Source: Gemmatimonas sp. (lineage in GTDB: Bacteria > Gemmatimonadota > Gemmatimonadetes > Gemmatimonadales > Gemmatimonadaceae). Taken from it: a stretch of 54,793 nt of DNA. Below the pieces are notes generated by a model, which saw nothing but the letters and a program-made list of their open reading frames with translations, searched no databases and had not been told where the DNA came from. A program made the translations under genes and the position numbers. This document shows, in pieces, positions 7,617 through 17,073 of the stretch. Each line of letters opens with the position of its first letter. Positions within the stretch are counted from its first letter, which is position 1. The stretch is taken from the NCBI GenBank assembly GCA_011390935.1, contig JAABRL010000021.1, forward strand, positions 1 to 54,793, in the 5' to 3' direction.

Positions 7617-9848
7617 TCAGTAGAAGCGGATGGAGCCGCCGGCATTCAGCGTCCATGTGATCCTCGCATCGAGAAGCGGTTGTGCGGCACCCGTGAACGG
7701 ATGCACAACGGCGCGCGTACGCGCGTAGCGAATGAAGACACGGCCCTGCGTCCCGCCGTCGAAACGGCGGTACAGATCGAAGCCGCGGGAGAGTTCGAGC
7801 TGCAGTTCGGTGTTCCGCGTGCGCGATTCGATCGTGGGCTGGTCGCCAAGCGCGTGCGACAACACCGCCAGCAGATCGGTGCGGGCCAGCGGCTGCCATC
7901 GTGCGCTCGCACCGATGCGGTCGAGTTGCTGCGTGAGCGACTGCTCGTACAGCGTCTGTCGCTCGCGACTCAGATCGACCGACACCTCGAAGCCTGTGCG
8001 CAGCGTGCCACCGAGCGACAGCAGATTCACCACCGTGAGAAAATCGGCGGCCTGTCGCCCGGGCTGCCGATTGTCCTGATGCGACGCGTTCCATCGATAC
8101 GAGAGCAACGAACTCCCCACATGCCACTGCGCTTCGACGGTCTCGTTCCGGCTCACCTGATCGGGAAGATGGGAGAGCTCGAACGCGCCGTCCTCGGGCA
8201 GTTCGTCGCTGCGCTGATGCGTGCGTTGCCACGCGTAGCTCACGGTGGGCAGCAGTGCCGGCGCACGTGGCAGCAGTCCGCCGAGCGGTGTCGCCACGCC
8301 AACTGATGTCTCGTTCGTTCGTGTGGTCAACACGGACGGCAGGCGTTGCAGGTTATCGCGGGAGGTCACGGCACCGGCGCGAAGGCTCAGTGGTCCGAGC
8401 GTGCTCGTGAGATCCGCACCGTTCACATCTCGGTCCGCAGCCACAAAGGCGCCCACCGAGCGATAGAGCGGATCGACCCGTTCGTGTCGTCCCACGACTT
8501 GCAGCAGCACCGGCTGTCCAACCACCACCGTTTGCGGCACCAGATCCATCGCCAACTCGCCGTACCGTGCCGAACGGGTATCCGTCTCCACGGCCACGAC
8601 GTGGTCATCGCCTGCGAGCAACGGATCGCCGGGATTACGAAAGCGGGATCGGGCGTAGCCGAGCTGGACGCGAATGCGCTGCGTCAGATCGCTCGCCGCT
8701 ACATGCAGGCCACCTCCACGGCTCGTCTCGGCATCGGTAGCCGCCGCCTGCGTGAAGTTCGTCAGCGGCAACAGCGATCCGTCCACCGCCGAGAGCGACA
8801 GCGCCAGTGCACCCGGTCGACTCGGCACGAACTCGACACCCATATCCGCCGTCGCGAGCCGATGCGCGGGGGTCGAGAGTCCGAACGGATTGCTCCAGCC
8901 GGCCAGCTGTGTGCCGTGCAGCAGCGCACCGCCGAATGTGAGTGCGGACCCGAGTTGCGCACGGCCACCCACACCCCGGCTGCCGAAGTTGTTCGGCAGA
9001 AAACGGTGCGTGCCGGCGCTCTGATGCCCGATGGTGAACGCAAGGCGATCGCGTCGCAGCTGCACGGAATAGTCGGCGAGATCGAGCAGTGGCGCGCGCC
9101 CCTCCAGCTCCGCGAAGCGCAGTCGCTGCTCCGCTCGCGACACACCGACAGCATTGCCCTGCAGCGCAACCGTCCACCCGTCACGTGCCGTCTCCCCCTC
9201 GACGGCCAACCGCAGCGTGAGGTCCTGATACGCGGAACGATCAGTCGGCTCCACATCGGGGGGATCGCGACGATCGAGCTGGCCGGTGCTCGTAAGCTCC
9301 ACACCGGGCCGCAGCGCCACGCGCTCGAGTCCGGCGCGAAACTGCACCCGCAGGGGCAGACGGGCGACTTCCTCCCACGCTCTTTCGCGCGTCACCACGA
9401 ACACGAGCAACTCATGCTCACCCGCCGGAAGACGCGACAGATCCGTCCTCAGGACCGCACGCGGTCCGCGCACCTCGAGCAGGTCGCTCAGGTCTACGCC
9501 ACGCAGCACCAGGCCCAACCGTTCGTGCGGTGAGACCAGTGGCCGCGAGAGGCGCAGTGCTGGTCGTGCATGGCTCGGCAGCCACTGCGTGGGCTCCCAC
9601 TCGGCTTCCACCCCAAGCGACGGTGCGGCGACTGGCGCACCAACCGAGTCGGCCGCGTCCTGAGCCGCGACGCGCACGACGGGCACCAGCGACGCCGAGG
9701 CGGCAGCGAGTCGCAGCCATATGCACCACGGCACACGACCGCGCCATGATCGCCCGTGACGCGCCCTGTCCTCCTGCGCTGGCGTCCGGGGCGACGCCTT
9801 CGGCCTGATGAATCCGTGCACGCAATCCTCCGTCCAGGTGGGCCACAC
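7617..9848 (-). CDS. Predicted outer-membrane beta-barrel protein
   Basis: Up to 743 residues. A hydrophobic signal (WLRLAAASASLVPVV, then AAQDA) lies about 40 residues in, so the true start may be the GTG at 9734 (705 aa). The first ~200 residues form a soluble beta-domain. The remainder alternates polar and aromatic/hydrophobic residues in many short strands (for example LRFAELEGRAPLLDLADYSV and LQLELSRGFDLYRRF) and ends ...GGSIRFY, the terminal aromatic typical of barrels inserted by BAM. It is the first gene of a two-gene operon and divergent from the Ser/Thr kinase. The cargo is unknown; a TonB box is not evident. Confidence 0.65.
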   Translation of the reverse strand: MWPTWTEDCVHGFIRPKASPRTPAQEDRARHGRSWRGRVPWCIWLRLAAASASLVPVVRVAAQDAADSVGAPVAAPSLGVEAEWEPTQWLPSHARPALRLSRPLVSPHERLGLVLRGVDLSDLLEVRGPRAVLRTDLSRLPAGEHELLVFVVTRERAWEEVARLPLRVQFRAGLERVALRPGVELTSTGQLDRRDPPDVEPTDRSAYQDLTLRLAVEGETARDGWTVALQGNAVGVSRAEQRLRFAELEGRAPLLDLADYSVQLRRDRLAFTIGHQSAGTHRFLPNNFGSRGVGGRAQLGSALTFGGALLHGTQLAGWSNPFGLSTPAHRLATADMGVEFVPSRPGALALSLSAVDGSLLPLTNFTQAAATDAETSRGGGLHVAASDLTQRIRVQLGYARSRFRNPGDPLLAGDDHVVAVETDTRSARYGELAMDLVPQTVVVGQPVLLQVVGRHERVDPLYRSVGAFVAADRDVNGADLTSTLGPLSLRAGAVTSRDNLQRLPSVLTTRTNETSVGVATPLGGLLPRAPALLPTVSYAWQRTHQRSDELPEDGAFELSHLPDQVSRNETVEAQWHVGSSLLSYRWNASHQDNRQPGRQAADFLTVVNLLSLGGTLRTGFEVSVDLSRERQTLYEQSLTQQLDRIGASARWQPLARTDLLAVLSHALGDQPTIESRTRNTELQLELSRGFDLYRRFDGGTQGRVFIRYARTRAVVHPFTGAAQPLLDARITWTLNAGGSIRFY

Positions 9849-10114
9849 CGGATGGCGCGCAAGCGCGACGGTGGTGCGGTCACGAGGGAGATCGCAAAGG
9901 CGGATCGGAACGGATCACGCGGGGGCCCTGGATCCGATGATCCTTTCGGTCTCGCGTTTCCGATGAATCAGACAGAACGGATCTCCGCCAAACTCTTGCC
10001 CTGGACCCACCACGACGCGCATGCTCTTGCATAGTTCGCCTTTGCAGTCGGCCCCTGCGCATGCAGCCGCCGCGAAGCGCCGACACGCCGATCCTCCGGC
10101 TTTCGCGTGACGAG

Positions 10115-12961
10115 ATGAGCACATCTGATATGGACGGTCCGTCTGCCGCGCGTTGGCAACGCGTAGACGCGCTCTTTGCCGAGCTGCTCGATGTGGAACC
10201 GGCGTCGCGGCGTGCGTACCTCGCGCGCGTCAGCGACGGTGATGTCGCACTCGAGCGCGAGGTCCTGTCGCTGCTCGCGTCACTTGATACGGCCGAAGCA
10301 GCGATTGGCGAATCGGCCGATGCGCTGTTGGCGATCTCCGGCCCGTTGGTGGACGCCGCCGAACCCGCATTGGCCGCCGGCACCCGCGTGGGGCCATACG
10401 CGATTCGCCATGAGCTGGGTCGTGGCGGCATGGGCACGGTGTATTGCGCCGCGCGCGTGGACGGGGATTTTCGGCGTGATGTGGCGCTCAAGGTCATGCG
10501 CACCGCGCACGACTCGGCCGCACTCCGACGACGCTTCGCGGCCGAGCGTCGAATTCTTGGCACGCTCGAACATCCGCACATTGCGCGCCTGTACGATAGT
10601 GGCGTCACGGAGGACGGGCGTCCGTTTCTCGCCATGGAGTTGGTGGAGGGGACGAGGATCGACCGTTGGGCGGACGCGCAGCAGCTCGACGTGCGCGCCA
10701 GAGTGTTGCTGGTGGAGACGGTATGCGACGCAGTGGCGTTCGCACATCAGCGGCTGGTGGTCCATCGCGATCTCAAGCCCGCCAATGTGCTCGTGTCCGA
10801 GGCGGGTCGCGTCATGCTGCTCGATTTCGGTATCGCGAAGCTGCTGGACGTTGACGAGGCGGATGCGGTGGACGCACCGGCTACGCGTCCGGGACAGCGG
10901 GTGCTCACGCCGGAGTACGCGTCCCCCGAGCAGGCACGGGGAGAGGCGCCCGATGTGGCCATGGACGTGTACGCGCTCGGTGTACTGCTGCATGAGCTGC
11001 TCACCGGTGTACGCCCGCCGTGGCAGCGCCTCGTGGTGTCGGGAGCCGACCACGCGATCATCGAGGCCGCGATGGTACCACCCAGCCGCACGGCCACCAC
11101 ATCAGTCGTGCAGCGTGCGCTGCGTGGCGATCTCGACACCGTCGTGCTCACGGCGCTGCGCCCGACGCGGGCCGAGCGCTATCCCTCGGTGGCCGCGTTG
11201 CGCGACGATCTGCGACGCGTGCGCGAAGGGTTTCCCATTCTGGCGCAGCGCCCCACGGTGTTCGGGCGCGTGCGCAAGTTCATGCGGCGTCACCCTGGCC
11301 CGGTGGCCGCGGCGGTGTTGCTGGTGACGGTCAGCGCGGCCTTCAGCGTGAACTTGCGCACGCAGGTGCACCGCGCGGAGCTCGAGCGAGATCGTGCAGA
11401 TGTGGAACGGGATCGCGCCGATGGCGAGCAGCGTCGCGCGACGCGCACCGCCTCGCTGCTCACCGAGCTCTTCGGCAGCGCGGATCCCTTCGCGAGCGAG
11501 CGTCGGGACACGCTGCGCGCGAGCGCGCTGCTGGCAGTCGGCATGGCGCGCGTGAACAGTGAGCTGCGCGAGGAGCCGGCCGTGCGCGCCGATCTGCTGC
11601 TGGTGATCGGCAAGGCGTTTCGGTCACTCGGCCGATTCGACGAAGCACAAGCGGCGCTGGATACGGCGCGGTTGCTGCGGGAGCGCACACCGGGAACGAC
11701 GGCTGCCGAGCGTGCGGCCGTGCTCAACATGCTGGGTGTGCTGGCCCTGGACCGGCAGCAGATTGCGCGGTCGGATTCGCTGTTCCGCGCCTCGCTGGCG
11801 GAACGGGAGGCGTTTGCCGCGTCCATGGAAGCACAGTCGGACGCAACCGCCTCAACCTCGCTCGACGTGCGCTCGCTCGGCGACTCCACGCGCGCCGAGC
11901 CGGTTCGCGTCGCCCGGTTGCAAGTCGCCAAGACACTCGCGTCCGTGGCCACCAGTCATCTCGAAGCCAATCGGTTCGATTCCGCGCTGGTCTATATCGA
12001 TTCAGCGCGCACGCAGCTGCTGGCGTTCACGCCGGTGGATTCCACGGCGCTGGCCAACGTGTATAACGTGCGCGGAGCGATCCAGATGCGAATGGGACAG
12101 CCCACCCAGGCATTGGCCGATCTCCGGGAATCCGTTGCACTCAATGAGGCACGGCTCGGCCCCACCCATCCGAGTACGGTGCGCGATCGCTCCAACGTGG
12201 GCATGCTGCTCAATCGACTGGGGCGACCAGCCGAAGCCGAACCGTTGCTGCGGGAGGGGCTCGAGCAGCTGCGCACGTCGCTGCCCGATGACCATCCCGG
12301 CGTGCGGTCGATCAAGCTCGCGCTGGGCAACACCTGGAGCGCGCTTGGACGCCTGGATGAGGCGGAGCGTCTGCTGCGCGAGGTCGTGGAGGTCGAACGG
12401 CGCCTCGAGGGCAGCGAGCGTCGCGCGCTCGGTATCTCGCTGGACAACCTGGCGGGCGTCATGACGCGTCGCACGAGTGACCCGGCGGCACGGCGTGAGA
12501 CGGTAGAGCCGCTGTACCGGGAAGCCGCCGCCGTGTCGGTGGCGCTTGGTGGGGACGCGGATCCCGGCGGCGCCATCACGCTGGCCAAGGCCGCCAACGT
12601 GGCCTGTCGCGGCGGCGGCGATGCGACGGCGACGCTGCAGGAGTTCGAGCAGGCAGTTGCGATCGTGATGCGCGCCTACGGCCCGGTGCATCCACATGCG
12701 TTGGGCGTGCGCGCGAACCGTGCGTGGTGCCTGGCACAAGCTGGGCGCCATGCAGACGCCATCGCCGAACTGCAGACGGTCTTTGAGGCGGCACGCCAGC
12801 ATGGCCCCGATTTGCGTGGACTGGCGCGACAGAGTGGCGGCGAGTTGTTGTCGTTGCTGCGCGCGGACAACCAGACCGAACGCGCATCCGAGATCGCCGC
12901 CGCACTCGATGCGCTGGCGGCGCCTGCTGCACAGCCGTCGTCACCGCCGGCGTTGAGGTGA
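10115..12961 (+). CDS. Transmembrane Ser/Thr protein kinase with TPR repeats
   Basis: 948 residues from the ATG at 10115; an ATG at 10061 is possible. The N-terminus (RWQRVDALFAELLDVEPASR) matches the short helical module seen in kinases paired with ECF sigma factors. The kinase domain has GRGGMGTVY near residue 100, ALKVMR, VVHRDLKPANVL, LLDFGIAK and TPEYASPEQA, so all catalytic elements are intact. A single membrane helix lies near residue 394 (PVAAAVLLVTVSAAFSVNL). It is followed by a coiled segment rich in ERDRADVERD and then by extracytoplasmic TPR-type repeats. The ECF sigma gene at 13.6-14.1 kb is a plausible partner (inference). Confidence 0.92.
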   Translation: MSTSDMDGPSAARWQRVDALFAELLDVEPASRRAYLARVSDGDVALEREVLSLLASLDTAEAAIGESADALLAISGPLVDAAEPALAAGTRVGPYAIRHELGRGGMGTVYCAARVDGDFRRDVALKVMRTAHDSAALRRRFAAERRILGTLEHPHIARLYDSGVTEDGRPFLAMELVEGTRIDRWADAQQLDVRARVLLVETVCDAVAFAHQRLVVHRDLKPANVLVSEAGRVMLLDFGIAKLLDVDEADAVDAPATRPGQRVLTPEYASPEQARGEAPDVAMDVYALGVLLHELLTGVRPPWQRLVVSGADHAIIEAAMVPPSRTATTSVVQRALRGDLDTVVLTALRPTRAERYPSVAALRDDLRRVREGFPILAQRPTVFGRVRKFMRRHPGPVAAAVLLVTVSAAFSVNLRTQVHRAELERDRADVERDRADGEQRRATRTASLLTELFGSADPFASERRDTLRASALLAVGMARVNSELREEPAVRADLLLVIGKAFRSLGRFDEAQAALDTARLLRERTPGTTAAERAAVLNMLGVLALDRQQIARSDSLFRASLAEREAFAASMEAQSDATASTSLDVRSLGDSTRAEPVRVARLQVAKTLASVATSHLEANRFDSALVYIDSARTQLLAFTPVDSTALANVYNVRGAIQMRMGQPTQALADLRESVALNEARLGPTHPSTVRDRSNVGMLLNRLGRPAEAEPLLREGLEQLRTSLPDDHPGVRSIKLALGNTWSALGRLDEAERLLREVVEVERRLEGSERRALGISLDNLAGVMTRRTSDPAARRETVEPLYREAAAVSVALGGDADPGGAITLAKAANVACRGGGDATATLQEFEQAVAIVMRAYGPVHPHALGVRANRAWCLAQAGRHADAIAELQTVFEAARQHGPDLRGLARQSGGELLSLLRADNQTERASEIAAALDALAAPAAQPSSPPALR

Positions 12962-13076
12962 TGGCGTGCGGTGATGATCCGATATCTGGGTGATTCACGA
13001 TGAGTGCAGTACGGGGGCGACGTGCCACATGACGCGAGCTCGCCCAACCGGCCCACCATCTCCCAGGAGGATTCCC

Positions 13077-13517
13077 ATGCTCAGCAAGCTGACGGTCGCC
13101 ACCGTAAGCGCCCTTGTCGGATCGCTCGCCGCGACGGCTCCCCAGTTCATGGCACCGCGAGCCTCACACGTCGACGCAATCGAACGCGAAGCCATGCCCC
13201 CGCAGAACGGCGTGCGATGCCCGAACGGTTTCACGTCCGACTGGAACAACACCTCGAAGGTGCTGAAGTGCAGCAAGTCGAACACCACGTTCGTGATCAC
13301 GGTCTGTCCGAACGCGATGTACAGTGACTACAACGAGCGCACCGGTCGCGACAACTGTCTGCCCACGAAGGCGCCTGGCATCGGCAATCCGATCGCCAGT
13401 GGCTCACGCCCGATCGCCTGCTCCGTACCCGGCTTCACCATCGTGAACGATACGCCTGGCAAGCGCGATCGTTGTGAGAAGACGGAAACCCAGTGGGCGT
13501 ATCCCAATCAGCTGTAA
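13077..13517 (+). CDS. Small secreted six-cysteine protein
   Basis: 146 residues preceded by a near-perfect ribosome binding site, AGGAGG, 6 nt before the ATG, which fixes the start. A signal peptide (MLSKLTVATVSALVGSLAAT) precedes a mature region with six Cys in short motifs: RCPNGF, KCSKS, VCPNAM, DNCLP, ACSVPG and RCEKT. These probably form three disulfides. No family was recognised. It sits between the receptor-like kinase and the ECF sigma factor and could be a product or ligand of that pathway, but this is only positional inference. Confidence 0.75.
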   Translation: MLSKLTVATVSALVGSLAATAPQFMAPRASHVDAIEREAMPPQNGVRCPNGFTSDWNNTSKVLKCSKSNTTFVITVCPNAMYSDYNERTGRDNCLPTKAPGIGNPIASGSRPIACSVPGFTIVNDTPGKRDRCEKTETQWAYPNQL

Positions 13518-13541
13518 GTCTGGCAACCGTGTCGCCGCGAT

Positions 13542-13563
13542 GCCCGGCCGAGGACGGTCGGGC
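13542..13563. terminator. Hairpin between convergent genes, possible bidirectional terminator
   Basis: GCCCGGCCG and CGGTCGGGC form a 9-bp stem (one G-U pair) around AGGA, in the 67-bp gap between the convergent six-Cys gene and the ECF sigma gene. No U-tract follows on either strand, so termination activity is uncertain. Confidence 0.45.
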
Positions 13564-13584
13564 TCGCGAAGCGCAACGGTGGTG

Positions 13585-14118
13585 CTACTCTGACGTCATT
13601 CCGTCCGTAACAAAGCGATGAAGCCAGACTCGGGCACGGGTCCAGTCCCGCTTGACCGTGGGCACGGACCGCTGCACGACTTCGGCGATTTCCTCATGGC
13701 TGAGTCCACCGAAGAAGCGGAGCTGCACGACCTCGCCCAGCCGCGCATCATGCGCTTCGAGGCGCTGCAACGCCTCTTCGATGGCGAGCACGTCCTCGGA
13801 GCGATCGTCCATCACGATCGCCGCTTCATCGAAGGAGACCGCCTGGCCACGTCCTCCCCGCTTGGCCGCCGTGCGTGCCCGGGCGTGATCGACCAGCACA
13901 AAGCGCATGGCGCGGGACGCCACCGCCAGAAAATGGGCTCGGTCGTTCCAGTGGGCCGCACCGCCTTCTGCCAGCCGCAGGTAGGCTTCATGCACGATGG
14001 CCGTGGTGCTCAGCGTCTCCGACGGCGCCTGCTTGTGGCGCTGCGCGGCCGCGAGCCGACGCAGTTCGTCGTACACCGCGGGATAGAGGGCATCGATCTC
14101 ATTGTGTTGGCTGGTCAC
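13585..14118 (-). CDS. ECF RNA polymerase sigma factor (TIGR02999-like)
   Basis: 177 residues from a GTG at 14118; an ATG at 14229 would add an Arg-rich leader not typical of the family. Region 2 is recognisable in YPAVYDELRRLAAAQRHK, LSTTAIVHEAYLRLAEGG and HFLAVASRAMRFVLVDHAR. Region 4 is in RLGEVVQLRFFGGLSHEEIA followed by SVPTVKRDWTRARVWL. This ECF group is habitually encoded next to Ser/Thr kinases, consistent with the TPR kinase two genes away. It converges on the six-Cys secreted protein. The regulon is unknown. Confidence 0.9.
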   Translation of the reverse strand: MTSQHNEIDALYPAVYDELRRLAAAQRHKQAPSETLSTTAIVHEAYLRLAEGGAAHWNDRAHFLAVASRAMRFVLVDHARARTAAKRGGRGQAVSFDEAAIVMDDRSEDVLAIEEALQRLEAHDARLGEVVQLRFFGGLSHEEIAEVVQRSVPTVKRDWTRARVWLHRFVTDGMTSE

Positions 14119-14242
14119 GACGAAGAAACTGGGCGCCGACGCCGATTGTGCAAGGGGCCGCCGGCGCCTTGCGCCCGTTCCGGCTCGCCATCGACCCGCG
14201 TTGACGGAGAAGACGCGCGGTACGGGCACGCGGCGCGCACGC

Positions 14243-15361
14243 TCACGGCGCCAGGCGCGCCTCCAGCAGCGCGGTCAATCGGTAAGCGGCCAGTGTGATA
14301 CGCGCCCTCGCGACGCTCCCCGCCAGCGTCATGTACGCCTCAGACAGGCGCGGCGGCGGTCCGCCCGCAGTGCGGTCGGGATACTCGTAGACAACGTATC
14401 GCGCGAGGGTGGCGCTTTCATCCGCCCACCGCTGGATCGCGTCGGCGAACGCGGCGCCCTGCGGAATGTGCAGGTCGGCGCTCGCCGGATCGATGGGCAG
14501 GTCGACCACGAGCTGCTGCGCGAGCTGATCGAGGAGCACATCGGGTGCGGTCCGGCGCACCATGCCGTCCCACACGGCGTGCAGGTTGGAGGTGTCGAGC
14601 GACGCCGGACCAATCTGCACCCACTCGGCATTTCCACCCGAGTCACCGTTCGGGCGCACTTTGCTTGCCCGCGAGATGCCATGCAACGGCTGATGCAGAT
14701 CGCCGATCACATGCACGAGCCACCCGAGGCCGTACGCGCGCACACTCGCGGGAATGCCGCGATCGGCCAAGGCGTCCGCAAACCCCGGGAGCGCCGTCAC
14801 GGCATTCGGTGCCGTGAGCAGCTGCGTGGGCGTGCCGTCGGTGGAAAAGCTGCGCGGCAGGTAATGCCACGTGGAGCGACTGGCCATGGACGGGAAGCCC
14901 GGCAGCAGCGGCGTGGGCACGGCCCGCGGATTCAGCTCATCGAAAAAGCGCGGGTCGCGGCGAATGCGGTCGGGCCACACCGACAGGCGCAGAAACAGCT
15001 CGCGCACACCCGCGGCGGTGCTCGCATCCACGTTGACCGCGAGCGAGTCACGGTCGGGGTGCGCCCGGAGCAGTGAATCGACCCGGAGGCGCGTGGCCAG
15101 GGACAGACGATCGTACGCGATCGCCGCCATCGCGCGGTGACCGGTGGCATCCCAGCGGCGCACCACCGCGGATGGCGACATCGTACTCGGCACGCCGAGG
15201 GTGGCCGCTGGCGTCGGCGCAGTGTGCGCGGGCGTCAGCGCGAGCGCGAGAGACAGATACACGATGAACATGAATGAAGCCGGGCTGAGTGCACGCGAAA
15301 GGGCGGAGCGCAGAATCCTCGCTGAACGCAAACCTGCGAGCCCTCTCGTCGCCAGTCGCAT
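14243..15361 (-). CDS. Secreted S1/P1-type zinc nuclease
   Basis: 372 residues. Zinc-site motifs of S1/P1 nucleases are present in order: RWDATGHRAMAAIAYDRL, STWHYLP, WLVHVIGDLHQPLH, and GDSGGNAEW with LHAVWD. These match the trinuclear-zinc single-strand nuclease/3'-nucleotidase fold. A membrane-spanning signal (FMFIVYLSLALALTPAHT) lies ~30 residues in, so the start may be the ATG at 15271 rather than 15361. A long further upstream open frame overlaps the lipoprotein gene and is excluded. Likely role: extracellular or periplasmic RNA/ssDNA degradation for phosphate or nucleoside uptake. Confidence 0.88.
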   Translation of the reverse strand: MRLATRGLAGLRSARILRSALSRALSPASFMFIVYLSLALALTPAHTAPTPAATLGVPSTMSPSAVVRRWDATGHRAMAAIAYDRLSLATRLRVDSLLRAHPDRDSLAVNVDASTAAGVRELFLRLSVWPDRIRRDPRFFDELNPRAVPTPLLPGFPSMASRSTWHYLPRSFSTDGTPTQLLTAPNAVTALPGFADALADRGIPASVRAYGLGWLVHVIGDLHQPLHGISRASKVRPNGDSGGNAEWVQIGPASLDTSNLHAVWDGMVRRTAPDVLLDQLAQQLVVDLPIDPASADLHIPQGAAFADAIQRWADESATLARYVVYEYPDRTAGGPPPRLSEAYMTLAGSVARARITLAAYRLTALLEARLAP

Positions 15362-15410
15362 CGGCGTACGTTCCGCGTTCTTTACATGCCGTGGCGACAG
15401 CAGCCACCGT

Positions 15411-16085
15411 TCACGGGGTGAGCGCGCACGGCTCGCGTGTGGCGCCGGGAAGTCGGGCGAGACATGCGGCGAGATCCACCGCGACACGCTGCAACGCGAG
15501 GTTGAGCTCCGCCACCATCGCTGCGTAGTCTCCCACGGGAAAGCGCCCGTCCCGGTAATCGGTGGTGCCGCGCACCAACAGCGTCCCATCGAGCGGCTGG
15601 ATGATGTCCCACGACGCCGTGACGTGCACGCCCGCGGTCGTGGCCGCCGAGTCGGCCACCCCTTCGAAGCGTGTCACGTGCAGCTGAACCAAATAGTCGT
15701 GGTGTGTGCGAGCCGCCCACGGTGCGATGTTCACGAGCCGTACCGGGCCACGGTTCGCCAGATGCGCGGCCACCGTGTGATTGATCCCTTCGCCCAGATC
15801 TTCTCCCCAGCGATGAAACGCCGACGTTTCGATGACATGCGTCCCCCGTCGCACGACGATGCTCGGCGTGGTGAGATACGGCGCAAGATCCATCCGCCGA
15901 ATGCCGATGCTCAGACCTGCGGAATCGACGCTCGCGGCCGCGAGCGGGGTGCGCGCCCCGCTCAACACGAAGTGCTGCACGGCCGGCGCGTTGCGGGACA
16001 GACTGACGCAGCCCGCGAGAGTGACCAGCACCAGCGGCATGAGCAGACGAGTAATGCGCATGAAACGCGTCCAGGAATGAGGCAT
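15411..16085 (-). CDS. PqiC/YmbA-type ABC transport auxiliary lipoprotein
   Basis: 224 residues with a lipoprotein signal (LLMPLVLVTLAGC, Cys near residue 26). The body starts HFVLSGA, followed by SIGIRRMDLAPYLTTPSIVVRRGTHV in two pieces, the pattern of the DUF330/PqiC family. The ATG comes 1 nt after the MCE gene stop (TGACATG), so it is translationally coupled as the last gene of the Mla operon. In such systems the lipoprotein anchors MCE-bridged lipid transfer at the outer membrane. Assignment rests on operon position plus the N-terminal pattern. Confidence 0.82.
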   Translation of the reverse strand: MPHSWTRFMRITRLLMPLVLVTLAGCVSLSRNAPAVQHFVLSGARTPLAAASVDSAGLSIGIRRMDLAPYLTTPSIVVRRGTHVIETSAFHRWGEDLGEGINHTVAAHLANRGPVRLVNIAPWAARTHHDYLVQLHVTRFEGVADSAATTAGVHVTASWDIIQPLDGTLLVRGTTDYRDGRFPVGDYAAMVAELNLALQRVAVDLAACLARLPGATREPCALTP

Positions 16086-16086
16086 G

Positions 16087-17073
16087 TCAGTTCGGAGGCG
16101 GCTTCCTGCCGCGCAACAACATGTCGGGATTCTGCTCCAGTGACGTGATCAACAGCCGCAACGCATCGGCGGCATCACGCAGACTCGTGAGTGCGCCTTG
16201 CAGCGCATATCCCGGACCGGCATCGGCGGAGAGCAGGCCGTGCGTTTCGTCGAGCGTCTTGCGCAACGCCTGCAACGTGGCAATCGCCTCGGTTGATGCG
16301 CCGGTGATCTGCGCCTGCATCGGATCGATCGCCGCTTCGGCGCGGGAGGCCAGCCGCTCGACCTCGGCCATGGTCCGATTGAGCTGCGCGGTCATGCCGG
16401 GCATGTCGCGAAGCACGGCCTTGATTTCGGGCGAACTCACCAGCTCTTCGATCGCGTGTGCCGATTGCACGACGGCGCGATTGATTTCCACCATGTTGAC
16501 GTCGGCCAGCATGTCGTTGACGCGATTCAGAATCCTCATCACGTCGGCCAGAATGCTCCCCGCGCCGCCACCGAGCGCCGCCATGAGCGAGGGGGTGGTC
16601 GGAATTTCGGGGAACTCTTCCGACTTGTTCGCCAGACGCGGCGGCGTGGAGTCGGTACGATACGCCAGCTCGACGTAGAGCAGACCCGTCACGATGCTTT
16701 CCATCTGCAGCTGCGCGCGCAGGCCATTCTGCACCTGCTGTCGCAGCACGATCGTATCGGCGAGGTTCACGTACGTGCCCAGATGCGTGGTGAGACGCGA
16801 CAGCTCGATGTCGAACTTCACTGGCACCTGGAACGTCTTGTCTGTCTGGTTGATCTCGATCATGATGTCGCGCACCGAGCCCACCGGCACGCCCTGAAAC
16901 TTCACCGGCGCGCCTTTCTCGAGCCCGTTCACCGTTTCGGGAAAGTACGCCACGAATGTGGTGCGCCGCTCCAGCCACGCGTTGGATGCCAGCATGGCCA
17001 CCGCCAGCACGGCCAACGCCAATGCCCCTACCAGAAACAGCCCGATGCGCGTCGGGTTCGCGCGCGCGCTCAT
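16087..17073 (-). CDS. mlaD: MCE-domain substrate-binding protein (MlaD-like)
   Basis: 328 residues. One N-terminal anchor helix (IGLFLVGALALAVLAVAMLA) is followed by an MCE domain, with FVAYFPETVNGLEKGAPVKF and GVPVGSVRDI typical of the family. The long C-terminal region (from about residue 160) is helical and low in charge; related proteins form a periplasm-spanning helical channel with it. The start codon overlaps the ATPase stop by 4 nt. It handles phospholipid or other hydrophobic cargo between the membranes. Confidence 0.93.
   Translation of the reverse strand: MSARANPTRIGLFLVGALALAVLAVAMLASNAWLERRTTFVAYFPETVNGLEKGAPVKFQGVPVGSVRDIMIEINQTDKTFQVPVKFDIELSRLTTHLGTYVNLADTIVLRQQVQNGLRAQLQMESIVTGLLYVELAYRTDSTPPRLANKSEEFPEIPTTPSLMAALGGGAGSILADVMRILNRVNDMLADVNMVEINRAVVQSAHAIEELVSSPEIKAVLRDMPGMTAQLNRTMAEVERLASRAEAAIDPMQAQITGASTEAIATLQALRKTLDETHGLLSADAGPGYALQGALTSLRDAADALRLLITSLEQNPDMLLRGRKPPPN

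Noticed and set aside
8346..9533. 395-codon plus-strand frame opposite the outer-membrane barrel
   Set aside because: Composition rich in Arg, Gln and His without hydrophobic core; the barrel frame has a signal peptide and C-terminal aromatic.
14102..15076. 324-codon plus-strand frame opposite the S1/P1 nuclease
   Set aside because: The minus strand holds all nuclease motifs; this frame has none.
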